Origin: Paenibacillus soyae
GTDB lineage: Bacteria; Bacillota; Bacilli; Paenibacillales; Paenibacillaceae
DNA length: 64,000 bases
Assembly: GCF_024623455.1 (NCBI RefSeq)
Contig: NZ_JANIPJ010000013.1
Location: 124,001 to 188,000 of the forward strand
Reading direction: 5' to 3'
In this document: positions 51,457 through 60,286 of the stretch, piece after piece
How positions within the stretch are numbered: the first letter of the stretch is position 1
Layout: each line of letters begins with the position of its first letter
Notes under the pieces: model-generated
Databases searched by the model: none
The model's input: only the letters and a program-made list of their open reading frames with translations
Told to the model about the DNA's origin: nothing
Translations under genes and position numbers: made by a program

Positions 51457-52335
51457 ATGAACCGGATCGAGCCGCTCTATATGGGGGAGAGGCCGTTCTT
51501 CCTCTCGTACCGGACCGAGAATCGGGACGCGGACTGGAGGATGTATCACGCGCACCAGGGCTGCGAGCTGCTGTACGTGTACGAAGGCGCCGGAACCGTC
51601 ACGGTGGAGAACCGGAAGCATCCCCTGAAGCCGGGGATGCTGTTCTTCTTCCAGCCGTATCAGCTCCATCAGGTGGAGGTGCCGGCCCGGGCCGACGGGA
51701 CTTACATTCGGACCAATCTGACCTTCGATCCTCGCCACCTGGAAGCGTATATGGCGCCGTTCCCGAAGCTGCAGGCCTTCCTTCGCAGGATATGGAAGGG
51801 TCTTCTGACCCGTCAGGTGTTCGACCTCTCGGCCGACCGGAGACTTCCCGAGCTGTTTCATGAAATGGAGCAGTCCCGCCCGCACTGGGATAATCGCCCT
51901 CAGGACGAGGAGGCGGCGCTGGGCCTGATTGCGATCCTGCGTCATTTGCAGAGGGGCGTGTTCTTGGAGGAGGACGCGGAGCCCGGCATGACGGAGAAGG
52001 CGTCGGGGCATATCGAGCAAATGGCGGATTGGATCGAAACGCATTACAAGGAACCGTTCTCCCTGGCGCGAATGGCCGAGGATTGCCACTTGTCCCCGTA
52101 CCATGTCTCCCACTTGTTCAAACGGTATGCGGGCACGACCATCACCGATTACATCGCGGTGCTGCGCATTCGCGAGGCCTGCGCCCTGCTGGCGGGCACG
52201 GATAAGCAGGTCGGGGACATTGCCCGCGAGGTAGGGAGCCTCGGCACGCCTTATTTCTGCCAGCTGTTCAAGAAGCATAAGGGCGTGACGCCGCAGACTT
52301 ACCGCTCCATGGTTCGAAGGGCTTATGAAAGGTAG
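51457..52335 (+). CDS. AraC-family regulator
   Basis: 292 residues. Cupin-type N-terminal sensor (HAHQGCELLYVYEGAGTVTV, PGMLFFFQPYQLHQ, about 20-110) and a C-terminal double helix-turn-helix (about 188-288: FSLARMAEDCHLSPYHVSHL and YFCQLFKKHKGVTPQTYR). Divergent from the GH88 gene across 128 bases, so it probably activates that gene and itself in response to a sugar. GAAGGGAGAG precedes the ATG. Confidence 0.93.
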   Translation: MNRIEPLYMGERPFFLSYRTENRDADWRMYHAHQGCELLYVYEGAGTVTVENRKHPLKPGMLFFFQPYQLHQVEVPARADGTYIRTNLTFDPRHLEAYMAPFPKLQAFLRRIWKGLLTRQVFDLSADRRLPELFHEMEQSRPHWDNRPQDEEAALGLIAILRHLQRGVFLEEDAEPGMTEKASGHIEQMADWIETHYKEPFSLARMAEDCHLSPYHVSHLFKRYAGTTITDYIAVLRIREACALLAGTDKQVGDIAREVGSLGTPYFCQLFKKHKGVTPQTYRSMVRRAYER

Positions 52336-52381
52336 CGGCGAGGTTTCAGAAAGTTATGCTGTACCTAGTCTTAAGATCATG

Positions 52382-52387
52382 TATAAT
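52382..52387 (+). promoter_or_regulatory. -10 box upstream of the c-di-GMP riboswitch
   Basis: TATAAT preceded by TG (ATGTATAAT), about 20 bases before the riboswitch core; the -35 is poor (CTGTAC). Confidence 0.55.
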
Positions 52388-52407
52388 GAAAGTTAATTAG
52401 TACCAAG

Positions 52408-52502
52408 GTCACATCACAATAGAAAAGGCAAAGTTACCGAAAGGTAATGACGCAAAGCTATAGGGGCTAAAGTATCATACTATGCCAGCCAGCTGCCGTT
52501 AG
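52408..52502 (+). promoter_or_regulatory. cyclic-di-GMP class I (GEMM-I) riboswitch
   Basis: Ordered conserved elements: GGCAAAG, a P2 hairpin TTACCGAAAGGTAA with the GNRA loop, then GACGCAAAGC, AGGGGCTAAAG, and a P3 part GCCAGCCAGCTGCCG. This order and spacing are diagnostic of GEMM-I. A downstream hairpin GAGCTTG / CAAGCTC at about 52518-52544 may be the expression platform. It controls the YvyF-like gene at 52591. Confidence 0.88.
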
Positions 52503-52590
52503 ATGCTAGCTATGGCTGGAGCTTGCCGATTGAGCGGACAAGCTCTATTTGCGTTGCGCCTTTCGGGTCTACCGGGGGAGGAAGATAGAA

Positions 52591-52815
52591 TTGGAGCTTT
52601 CGAATTGTACGAGGTGCGGGGGAATGATGGTTGGACGGAAGTCGTTTTTTTGCGCGGCATGCATGGAAGAGATGAAGGAGGACGTGGAGAAGGTCAGGGA
52701 GTATCTGCGCACGCATAAACGCCCGACGATTATGGACGTCCACTACATGACGGGCATTCCGGTTCAGACCATTCAGCAGTTCATCAAGGAGGGCATCATC
52801 AACAGAGGGAGCTAG
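52591..52815 (+). CDS. yvyF: YvyF-like flagellar-operon protein
   Basis: 74 residues from TTG 52591, seven bases after GGGGGAGGAAG. N-terminal zinc finger NCTRCGGMMV...FFCAAC, then a helical part MDVHYMTGIPVQTIQQFIKE, matching the TIGR03826/YvyF family found beside flgM in Bacilli. Unusually, no other flagellar gene is near; instead a c-di-GMP riboswitch precedes it, suggesting that the messenger tunes motility through this gene. Confidence 0.8.
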   Translation: MELSNCTRCGGMMVGRKSFFCAACMEEMKEDVEKVREYLRTHKRPTIMDVHYMTGIPVQTIQQFIKEGIINRGS

Positions 52816-52903
52816 ACGATCGGGGGCTTGGCGGGGGGAGGGTGGATTTGCGGAACGGAGAGGCTTTATTCCTTGGGAAAAGGGGCTTTTGGAGGGCGCT
52901 TTA

Positions 52904-53255
52904 GAATCAATAACGATACGCGTGATCGCTAATGCATCAGACTAGGCGCTTCTGAATCAATAACGACACATGTGATCGCTAATGCAACAGACTAGTCGCA
53001 TATTGAATCAATAACGACACATGTGATCGCTAATGCAACAGACTAGTCGCATATTGAAGCAATAACGACACATGTGATCGCTAATGCATCAGACTAGGCG
53101 CATTTTGAATCAATAACGACACATGTGACCGCTAATACATCAGACTAGTCGCATTCTGAATCAATAACGATACGCGTGATCGCTAATGCATCAGACTAGT
53201 CGCATTTTGAATCAATAACGACACGTGTGATCCCTAATGTATCAGACTGGCCTCC
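52904..53255. repeat. seven tandem 50/51-bp repeats
   Basis: The gap 52816-53372 has no gene. Unit starts: 52904, 52954, 53005, 53056, 53107, 53158 and 53209 (period 50 then 51). Consensus GAATCAATAACGAYACRYGT then GATCGCTAATGCATCAGACT and AGTCGCATTTT. The central palindrome differs between units as ACGCGT, CACATGTG or ACACGTGT, always symmetric. No spacer-like variation, so not CRISPR. Confidence 0.9.
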
Positions 53256-53307
53256 TTTTGGGCTGATAAAGCCGCGCTGCGCATCCCTCAAGAAGGTATT
53301 ACGAAAG

Positions 53308-53347
53308 AAGGTACAGCCCTTATTTTGAAGGCTGTACCTTTCTTTTT
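53308..53347. terminator. bidirectional terminator before ribA end
   Basis: AAGGTACAGCC / GGCTGTACCTT perfect 11-bp stem, T-run TCTTTTT on plus; on minus CTTTC only. Confidence 0.75.
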
Positions 53348-53372
53348 GGACTATTCGCTTTAATGGATGTCG

Positions 53373-54140
53373 TTAATCGTTATTGCAGCAGCCCTCGCCT
53401 TTGTTCTCGCCCAGATGTCCGGACCGCTCGATTTTCGTTTTCAAATATTTTTCGTTGTATTCCGATACGTCTCCCCAAAGCTGGATGCGATCATCCAGAT
53501 CCAGGCCGGCTTTCACGAGGGCGTCGACTTTCCTCGGATTGTTGGTCATCAGCTTGACAGGCTTGTCCCGCAGCGCCTTAAGCACCTTGATGGCGTCGCT
53601 GTAGTCGCGCGAATCGTCGACGAAGCCGAGCTGCAGATTGGCGTCCACCGTATCGTATCCGTTCTCCTGAAGGATGTAAGCCATCGCTTTGCTGAAGAGC
53701 CCGATGCCCCTTCCTTCGTGGTTAGCCAAGTAGAACAGAGCCCCGTGGCCATGGTCCACGATTTGTTTCATGGACTCCTTCAGCTGGTAGCCGCAGTCGC
53801 ACCGCTTGCTGCCGAAGATATCCCCGGTATGGCAGATGGAGTGGAATCGGATGAGGGCTTGATCGGCATCCTGGAAATCTCCGTAGACGAGAACGCTGGA
53901 CTGCTGGAATTCCGCCAAATTAGACGCGGACAGCTTGGCGATGATTCGTTCGTAATCCTCCGTCACTTCCTTGCAGTTCAGCCAGCAGTACCAGTTGAAC
54001 GTGACGGTCTCTCCGTGCAAATTAACCGGGAGCCTAATGGGACCAACCAGATAGATCGCGCCGTTCTCCGTTTGGATCATTTTTATTTTCTCATGCAGAA
54101 GCGATATGACTTTAGGATCGAAAGTTTTAACTGCGGACAT
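53373..54140 (-). CDS. ribA: GTP cyclohydrolase II
   Basis: 255 residues. Catalyses the first step of riboflavin synthesis. HSICHTGDIFGSKRCDCGYQ carries the zinc cysteines, NHEGRGIGLFSKAMAY the catalytic region, and LMTNNPRKVDAL the substrate loop. Stand-alone domain without the DHBP synthase (RibB) fusion typical of Bacillus RibA; C-terminal CCNND tail. ATG 54140 (minus) follows GAAGGAG. No FMN riboswitch was seen upstream, and the other rib genes are not here. Confidence 0.94.
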   Translation of the reverse strand: MSAVKTFDPKVISLLHEKIKMIQTENGAIYLVGPIRLPVNLHGETVTFNWYCWLNCKEVTEDYERIIAKLSASNLAEFQQSSVLVYGDFQDADQALIRFHSICHTGDIFGSKRCDCGYQLKESMKQIVDHGHGALFYLANHEGRGIGLFSKAMAYILQENGYDTVDANLQLGFVDDSRDYSDAIKVLKALRDKPVKLMTNNPRKVDALVKAGLDLDDRIQLWGDVSEYNEKYLKTKIERSGHLGENKGEGCCNND

Positions 54141-54312
54141 GGCGAAATCTCCTTCATATGGATAAGAAATAGTTGGCATAGTTCATTCCTTATTTTACAC
54201 CAAGTTGCCGGTTCTATGTAAATAGTTACATCTTAACACCAGAACATATATTCGATAAGATGATTAATATAATTTCCTCAATTTGGATATCCAGGAAGCG
54301 GAGGCGTAACCT

Positions 54313-54816
54313 GTGGAAGTGAAAATCGTTCAAACCGGCACGATCACCGCGTATATCGGCGTAAGGGCGAGCTCGGCGATGTCCGATCTCGGAGAGAGCG
54401 TCGCTCGCGCGTTCGACGAGCTGCTGAGCAGGCGGGATGAGATTATGAATATTAAAAACCCTCAGGTTACCTACGGCATTACGCCGCCGAACTACAAAGG
54501 AAACGCTGGCAGCGTAGACTTCTACTGCTGCTTCGAAGTGGAGCCGATCGGGAACGTGCCACATGGCATGGTTCATCTTCATCTATTGCCTCGCATGTAT
54601 ACGGTGACTCATTACGCGGGGCCTTCCAACTTGACGGAGGAGGCGTACGATTATACGTCGAGGTGGATCAAGGAGAACGGATTCGCATATGACGATGTTG
54701 CCTATTACATAGAACGCTACGACGAGAAGACGATCTTCGAAGCGGATGATGCGCGGAGCGAGATTCAGATTTTTTGTCCGGTGAAGAGAGTGGAAAAGGA
54801 GGTTGATCCGGAATGA
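54313..54816 (+). CDS. GyrI-like / effector-binding-domain protein
   Basis: 167 residues, GTG start after AGCGGAGG. Small-molecule-binding SHS2 fold of GyrI/AraC-effector type: YCCFEVEPIGNVPHGMVHLH, YTVTHYAGPSNL and ERYDEK. Stand-alone, no HTH. Overlaps the next VOC gene by four bases (ATGA). Such proteins bind drugs or hydrolyse cyclopropanoid toxins; role here unknown. Confidence 0.85.
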   Translation: MEVKIVQTGTITAYIGVRASSAMSDLGESVARAFDELLSRRDEIMNIKNPQVTYGITPPNYKGNAGSVDFYCCFEVEPIGNVPHGMVHLHLLPRMYTVTHYAGPSNLTEEAYDYTSRWIKENGFAYDDVAYYIERYDEKTIFEADDARSEIQIFCPVKRVEKEVDPE

Positions 54817-55166
54817 CGCAGCGATTGACGGGTTCATATGGCATCATGCTCTATGTCGGGGACGTGGAGCGGTCCAGCGCGTGGTTCTGCTCGAAGCTGG
54901 GATTTACGCTCGGGCCGCATGATTTCAACGACTTTGCGGAGCTTCACCTGAATGGCCGCAATGTCCTGCATCTCCTTCGCTCCAACGAGCCTTCTCCGAT
55001 GACGAAGCCCAATTTCGCGTTATATATTCAAGACAGCAAGGACCTGCACCAAGCTTTGAAGGAGGAAGGGGTCACCGTCTCGGAGCGGGTTGTCTATTCC
55101 GACCATGCTGAGTTCTTGGTCACGGACCCGGACGGGGATGTGATGTCGCTTGTTCATTGGTTTTAA
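54813..55166 (+). CDS. VOC-family protein
   Basis: 117 residues, single VOC domain: GIMLYVGDVERSSAWFCSKL start, ELHLNGRNVLHLL middle, and FLVTDPDGDVMSLVHWF end. Candidate metal ligands are the end His and acidic residue, typical of glyoxalase-like dioxygenases. Translationally coupled with the GyrI-like gene, so both probably protect against one compound. Confidence 0.85.
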   Translation: MTQRLTGSYGIMLYVGDVERSSAWFCSKLGFTLGPHDFNDFAELHLNGRNVLHLLRSNEPSPMTKPNFALYIQDSKDLHQALKEEGVTVSERVVYSDHAEFLVTDPDGDVMSLVHWF

Positions 55167-55229
55167 GGAGCTCCCGCTGTGGGGCGGCGGGCTGGGGCAA
55201 TTGGTCGGTGAAGCCGGTCAACGCCCCGC

Positions 55230-56303
55230 TTATCGGCCCGCGGCTGGCACCCAGCCCGAGAGGACGGCGCCTCCGCTCGGGCCATTGTCCGCGGACAGCT
55301 TGCCCCCGTGCTTGCGGATGATGCGCTGCGAGATGGTCAGTCCGAGACCGGCACCGCCCGTCGCGCGATTCCTCGATTGTTCGCCCCGATACAGCGGTTC
55401 GAAAATTCGCTCCAGCTCCTCCGGCGAGAAGCCTGGACCGGAATCCTGGATCGTGAACGAAGCGCGCTCCGCCTCCCGGCGAACATGCACGACGATTCGG
55501 CCATGGGCCGGCGTGTGCCGCACCGCATTATCGAGCAAATTACTGATCGCTCGTTCCATTAGGTGAGCATCGGCCATTACCGCACATTCCTCCGCCTGGA
55601 AGTCGGCGACGATGGACACTTGCTTCTGCCGGGCTTGAGGCTCCAGGCTGTCGACCGACTGCTGCACAATGTCGAGAAAGTCGGCTGTCTCCTTACAAAG
55701 CTCCGTCTCTACATATTCCATCCTCGTAAACGTGAAGAGGTCCTCTACCAGCCGGTCCAATTGGGCCGACTTCTCCTTGCATACGGCCACATATTTGGCG
55801 ACTTGCTCCGGCGACCGCGCAATCCCTTGCTCCAGCCCGTCCAAATAACCGCGCAGAGCGAACAACGGCGTGCGCAGGTCATGCGCGACGGCCGCGATAA
55901 CGAATCGCCGCTCTTCCTCCAGCGTCGCTTGCTTCCGGTGGGCGTCCTGCAGTCCGTTCACCATCATTTCGAATCCGTCGCGAACTTCGCCGATCTCCCG
56001 GATCGCGGATGGAGGGAGCTGCAAGCCGTCCCAGTCGCCTTGACCGATCTGCCGGGTCGCCCGACTCATCCTCTCGAGCGGCGTGAGCAGCTGCTTCCGC
56101 ATGCGCATGCCGATAATGAAGAACGCGAGCAGGAGACCCGCAATCGCGGCGATGTGAGCGGCTACATACGAGCGGGGCTCGCCGTTACCGATATCAAGCG
56201 ATCCCATTGTGATGAAGTAGGCTAGGACAAACAAGGTCCAAGGAAGCAGCAGAAGAAGCGCCAAGCTTAGCAAAAAGTACGAACGTACGCGAAGCTTCCT
56301 CAT
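55230..56303 (-). CDS. sensor histidine kinase
   Basis: 357 residues from ATG 56303 (minus), one base after the stop of the response-regulator gene, with CGGAGGCG before it. Two membrane segments (about 8-30, 40-65), HAMP-like region (about 66-120), HisKA His in AAVAHDLRTPLFAL (about 144), N box DNAVRHTPAHGR, G boxes IQDSGPGF and GGAGLGLTIS. Short extracellular loop suggests intramembrane sensing, as in envelope-stress kinases. No adjacent ABC transporter, unlike BceS. Confidence 0.94.
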   Translation of the reverse strand: MRKLRVRSYFLLSLALLLLLPWTLFVLAYFITMGSLDIGNGEPRSYVAAHIAAIAGLLLAFFIIGMRMRKQLLTPLERMSRATRQIGQGDWDGLQLPPSAIREIGEVRDGFEMMVNGLQDAHRKQATLEEERRFVIAAVAHDLRTPLFALRGYLDGLEQGIARSPEQVAKYVAVCKEKSAQLDRLVEDLFTFTRMEYVETELCKETADFLDIVQQSVDSLEPQARQKQVSIVADFQAEECAVMADAHLMERAISNLLDNAVRHTPAHGRIVVHVRREAERASFTIQDSGPGFSPEELERIFEPLYRGEQSRNRATGGAGLGLTISQRIIRKHGGKLSADNGPSGGAVLSGWVPAAGR

Positions 56304-56304
56304 G

Positions 56305-57009
56305 TTAAACGCCTCCGAACCGGTACCCAACGCCCCATACGTTGGTCAAATAGTGGGGCTGCTCCGGATCCCGTTCAATCTTCTCGCGCAGACGGCTGAG
56401 ATGGACGCGAATCGTATGCCGGTCGCCGATACCGTCCCAGAACTTCTCGAGCAGCTGGTCGTACGTGAACACCTGTCTCGGATGCTCCGCGAACAATCGC
56501 AGCAGGTCGTACTCCTTCGGCGTGAGCGAGATGCACTGCCCTTCCACGAATACTTCTCTTGTCGCGATATCGAGCTTGAGGCGGCCGAAGTCCAGCACGG
56601 GGTTCGATCGCGCATGCTGCGAGCCTGAGCCTGAGCCCGTGCCTGTACGCCGAAGAACGGCTTTTACCCGGGCAATAATTTCGCCGGGCGAGGCGGTTTT
56701 GACAATATAGTCGTCCCCGCCCAGCGTCAGCCCGCGAATCTTGTCCACATCATCGCTGCGGGCGCTGAGGAACAGAATCGGCACGTCGCTCTCCGTCCGG
56801 ATGCGGCGGCATAAGTCGAAGCCGCTTTGTCCCGGCATCATGATGTCCAGGATGAGGCAGTGCACCGCGTGCTGCCGGAAGGCCGCCCACGCTTCCTCCG
56901 CGTCGTAGGCGGTCAGCACTTGGAACTGGTCGTTCTCCAGGAAATCCTTTAATAACTCCACGATGCTCTGATCATCGTCCACGACCAATATCGTTGGTTT
57001 TTCGTTCAC
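56305..57009 (-). CDS. OmpR-family response regulator
   Basis: 234 residues. Receiver with Asp9/Asp10 (VVDDDQ), phospho-Asp about 54 (CLILDIMMPG), Lys about 104; an unusual Gly-Ser repeat linker (TGTGSGSGSQ) joins it to an OmpR winged helix (LTPKEYDLLRLFAEHPRQVF, end GVGYRFGG). The repeat linker is a codon-level repeat (GCCTGAGC units). Cotranscribed with the kinase. Likely targets not visible. Confidence 0.95.
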   Translation of the reverse strand: MNEKPTILVVDDDQSIVELLKDFLENDQFQVLTAYDAEEAWAAFRQHAVHCLILDIMMPGQSGFDLCRRIRTESDVPILFLSARSDDVDKIRGLTLGGDDYIVKTASPGEIIARVKAVLRRTGTGSGSGSQHARSNPVLDFGRLKLDIATREVFVEGQCISLTPKEYDLLRLFAEHPRQVFTYDQLLEKFWDGIGDRHTIRVHLSRLREKIERDPEQPHYLTNVWGVGYRFGGV

Positions 57010-57200
57010 ACAAACCCCGCCTTTACATGAAACTATCGCCGATTATCTCCTCTAAGTGTAGCATCTCTTCCGCCGAAACAAACCGTCCGCTCGCATGTTG
57101 TGATGGTTTGTTTATGATTTTGTGACTTTTATGGCGCTTCGTTCGTGAGTTTCTCTTGGTAACCTACGCATCGACGAATGAATGCGAGGAGGAAATTAAC

Positions 57201-58241
57201 ATGCTGAACGTACAAATCGTACTGTTCGACGGGTTCGATCTGCTGGACGCGATTGCGCCATACGAGGTGTTCTGCGCGGCTGCTATGATGACGGGCGGAG
57301 AGGTACGGGTGGAGCTCGTGACGGCGGAGGGGGCGAGAGCGGTCCCGAGCGGTATAAATGGGTTGAAAATTGAAGCGGCGGGAGGCCGGCTGGTTCCCTC
57401 ACGGAAGGGCATTATATTGCTGCCAGGGGCAGCCGGAGAGCTGGAGGGCGACGGGCCTAATGCAATTCCAGCGATATTGGCGTGCGCGATGGGCACGGAG
57501 CTGTCGGACATGCTGGGAACGGCGATGCAGGAGCCGGATGTCGTGATCGCCACCGTCTGCGGCGGCTCCGTGCTGCTCGGCATGGGCGGCTGGCTGGAGG
57601 GCAGGCCTGCGGTTACGAATCGCCTCGGCATGGATTTCCTCGGCGCGATGGGCGCCGTTCCCGTTGCGGCGCGCGTCGTCGAAGACGGCAGGCTCGTCAT
57701 GGGCGGCGGCGTCACGTCGGGGCTTGATGTCGCGCTTTATCTGGTGGAGCGCGAGCTGGGACCCCGGATCGCCCATGCCATCGAGCAATTGTTCGAGTAT
57801 GAGCGAAGGGGGACGGTCTGGCGGAATAGCGGTCTCACGCCGAAGAGTCCGACGGAGGCAGGCGATACGAGCGCGGAGGCTGATGCAGAGCCGATCCGAA
57901 AGCTGCCGGCGAATGGCGATATGGAACGCGGCAAGTCACCATTCGATGGGATATGGGATACGATTATTTCGACCCCCATCGGGAAGCTTGCGGTGAAGCT
58001 GGATATCGCCACGGTGAACGGGCGCATTCAAGGCAAGGCCACGATGGAAGACGAAGTGAGCATGTTCATCGATCCGGTCGCATCAGGCAGCCGTCTGCGC
58101 TGGTCGCAGCGGATTACGAAGCCGATTCGGCTCAACCTGAAATTCGATGTCGCGGCAACGGGCAACCAGATGACCGGGACCGCCAAAGCAGGCGTGCTGC
58201 CGGCATCGGCATTGGACGGAAAGCGGCGAGTGGAGGTATGA
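57201..58241 (+). CDS. DJ-1/PfpI-family protein with extra C-terminal beta domain
   Basis: 346 residues. DJ-1/PfpI domain about 1-200: VLFDGFDLLDAIAPYEVFCA, and the nucleophile elbow ATVCGGSVLLG with Cys. Glu in YEVF and a late His complete the usual triad in relatives. Residues about 245-346 are an added beta-rich domain (FDGIWDTIISTPIGKLAVKL, LRWSQRITKPIRLNLKF), found elsewhere beside lipocalin- or hydrolase-type proteins; its role is unknown. GAGGAGG precedes the ATG. Forms an operon with the DUF2306 gene. Confidence 0.85.
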   Translation: MLNVQIVLFDGFDLLDAIAPYEVFCAAAMMTGGEVRVELVTAEGARAVPSGINGLKIEAAGGRLVPSRKGIILLPGAAGELEGDGPNAIPAILACAMGTELSDMLGTAMQEPDVVIATVCGGSVLLGMGGWLEGRPAVTNRLGMDFLGAMGAVPVAARVVEDGRLVMGGGVTSGLDVALYLVERELGPRIAHAIEQLFEYERRGTVWRNSGLTPKSPTEAGDTSAEADAEPIRKLPANGDMERGKSPFDGIWDTIISTPIGKLAVKLDIATVNGRIQGKATMEDEVSMFIDPVASGSRLRWSQRITKPIRLNLKFDVAATGNQMTGTAKAGVLPASALDGKRRVEV

Positions 58242-58245
58242 CCGG

Positions 58246-58902
58246 ATGACTCGCAAAATTCCATTTTACGCGCTGAGCGCAGTCGTCGTATTCCTCTATA
58301 TCTTGTATGCGTTAATCAATAATTACATATTGGACCCGGGCGCCGAGACCTTCCTCAGCTACAAAACAGATCTTGAACTAGAGCTGAAGCCCCGCATTTG
58401 GCTGACGGTCATGTATATCCATGTCGCATTCGCCTGCGTTGCGATGGCGGCGGGGCTTGTGAATTTCTCTTCGTGCACCTATGCGAAGCGCCGCAGGCTC
58501 CATCGCGTGAACGGCTACGTCTACATGTTGTCCGTTCTGATCGTCGTGCTGACGTCCGGCTACATGGCGCCTTACGCCACCGGAGGGAAGGTCAGCAGTA
58601 TGGGCTTCAATCTGCTCAATATATACTGGCTGATCGCCACGTCGACCGCGCTTATTCACATCTTGAAGAAGCGCGTGGAGAAGCACCGCCGCTGGATGGT
58701 CAGAAGCTACGCGTTCTGCTTCACCAATATGCTGATTCATCTCATCAGCTACGTGACTCACGAATGGCTGGGCTTCACCTATGTCGGCGGCTACACGATT
58801 GGAGTGTACGGTGCGATCGCGCTGTTATTGGTCATTCCGGAATTGATATTCAGGGCGGGAAACGCTCAAGATAGAGCTGAATCCAATAAATTTCGTATAT
58901 AA
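58246..58902 (+). CDS. DUF2306 membrane protein
   Basis: 218 residues, four to five membrane segments. HVAFACVAMAAGLVNF, RRLHRVNGYVYML and VEKHRRWMVRSYAFCF with the conserved His/Arg pattern mark DUF2306. The family is thought to bind haem or resemble cytochrome b561-type cores, but function is unknown. Starts four bases after the PfpI-type gene. Confidence 0.85.
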   Translation: MTRKIPFYALSAVVVFLYILYALINNYILDPGAETFLSYKTDLELELKPRIWLTVMYIHVAFACVAMAAGLVNFSSCTYAKRRRLHRVNGYVYMLSVLIVVLTSGYMAPYATGGKVSSMGFNLLNIYWLIATSTALIHILKKRVEKHRRWMVRSYAFCFTNMLIHLISYVTHEWLGFTYVGGYTIGVYGAIALLLVIPELIFRAGNAQDRAESNKFRI

Positions 58903-58981
58903 AATATCGAGCGGATCGTTCCTTTTGGCGATAACATAGATGGCAAAGGAGGGAAATGAATGATACAAAAATTCAACGCCA

Positions 58982-59018
58982 AAAGACCAGTCGAAGGTTA
59001 TGGACTGGTCTTTTTGGG
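58982..59018. terminator. bidirectional terminator
   Basis: AAAGACCAGTC / GACTGGTCTTT perfect stem, TTTTT on plus; AAAAG on the other side gives CTTTT on minus. Separates DUF2306 and the DinB-like gene. Confidence 0.88.
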
Positions 59019-59033
59019 CTCTTCGCTTCGCAA

Positions 59034-59504
59034 TTAATCCCACACTTTCGGTCTGCCTATTCCTGCAGTTCGCAAATAATCCAGCAGCTGGCCCGTATGG
59101 ATGGACTCGTGGTAGGCGATTCGCATGAGCATATCGCCAAGCGAGCGTATGTAGCCCACATCGCTTCGGTCGATTTGAATCGTAGACAGCTCCGATTCCG
59201 TGAAAGACCGTACAGTATTCATGAATTGCTCGCGATAAGGCTTGGCGAACGCCAGCTCCTCCCGCACGGTCGTAAATGGACGCTCTTCAAACGGAGATTC
59301 GTACGTTTTCAAGCTGCCTCTCTGGAGAAGGGCGAGATGGTAGTAATGCTCGCTGTCCAGCACATGCCGGATCATCTCTTTCACGCTCAACGCTTCGCCG
59401 TCCGGCTTCCACTCCAATCCCTCTGCCGGAATGCTCTCCCACACGAGAATACTTCTTCTTCGGATTTCTTCAAAATTCAATACCGCGAGTTCAATGGCGT
59501 TCAT
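59034..59504 (-). CDS. DinB-family protein
   Basis: 156-residue four-helix bundle. Metal His triad: His in EMIRHVLDSEHYYH (two) and AYHESIHTGQLLDYLR (pair), the standard DinB/YfiT-like pattern. The group includes thiol-dependent transferases (bacillithiol) and uncharacterised metalloproteins. Start 59504 (minus) follows AGGAAAG. Monocistronic. Confidence 0.92.
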   Translation of the reverse strand: MNAIELAVLNFEEIRRRSILVWESIPAEGLEWKPDGEALSVKEMIRHVLDSEHYYHLALLQRGSLKTYESPFEERPFTTVREELAFAKPYREQFMNTVRSFTESELSTIQIDRSDVGYIRSLGDMLMRIAYHESIHTGQLLDYLRTAGIGRPKVWD

Positions 59505-59721
59505 GGCAAGCTTCCTTTCCTAATCCATATACCAACAGCATACAGGAACGTATGTTCTTAATCAAGGCATGGAACAAATCGTTCTGCATTCGACGGGAAT
59601 AGGCAGTCGATAGAGGAGTCTCTTAAGGGGCTCTTCTTTTTTGTGTTTTATCTAATGGGGGATAGTAGTAAAATGAGGGCTATGAGCGTAGTGACCTATC
59701 TGAGGAAGGGACTGAAAAGAA

Positions 59722-60264
59722 TTGAATTTATCTCGACTCACGTTTTTAGGCATAAGGGTTTTGGCCATTATATGTTTCATTGGTTCATTAAAATCGATGG
59801 GGATTGTGCTTGAATACGTGTTTAACTGGATCGGGGAGCCTTATCTCTATGATTCCATCCCGAGGAGGCTCATTTCTGATTTCGGTCCTTCCGTCATTTA
59901 TATGATGATTGGCGTGCTGCTATGGATGTTTACAGGGAAGCTTACCCGAATACTGGTTCCGAACGAAGAGCTTCAATACGAGGTGAACACCGTTGCGATC
60001 TTGCAAGTTGGCATTGGGTTGGTAGGCATCTATTCGATTGTATTGGATTTTTCGGGCATACTTTGGTCGATTCGAGACTTCTTTGCGGTGCAGCTGGGGC
60101 TGTTTCATGAAGAAAGAGGATTCGGTATTATGATGGATATGGTCGTGCATGTATTAAATGTAGCGATCAGTTTGTTTCTCATTTTCAAAGCCGGCTGGAT
60201 ATCGCGTAAGCTGCACACCATCTGGAGCAAGCCGATATCAAAAATCGATAATAATCGGGATTAA
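59722..60264 (+). CDS. membrane protein, unknown family
   Basis: 180 residues from TTG 59722, eleven bases after GAGGAAGGG. Four membrane segments; the last is followed by a basic tail. IPRRLISDFGPSVIYMMIGV lies between segments 1 and 2. No family recognised. Own terminator. Confidence 0.7.
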   Translation: MNLSRLTFLGIRVLAIICFIGSLKSMGIVLEYVFNWIGEPYLYDSIPRRLISDFGPSVIYMMIGVLLWMFTGKLTRILVPNEELQYEVNTVAILQVGIGLVGIYSIVLDFSGILWSIRDFFAVQLGLFHEERGFGIMMDMVVHVLNVAISLFLIFKAGWISRKLHTIWSKPISKIDNNRD

Positions 60265-60286
60265 CCATCACATATCGTCGAATAGC

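Noticed and set aside
52904..53255. CRISPR array
   Set aside because: Whole 50/51-bp units repeat without unique spacers and there are no cas genes.
54141..54312. FMN riboswitch upstream of ribA
   Set aside because: None of the conserved RFN-element segments is present in this short region.
59600..59645. Terminator at AGAGGAGTC...GGCTCTTCTTTTTT
   Set aside because: Stem pairing is poor and there is no plus-strand gene upstream that would need it.
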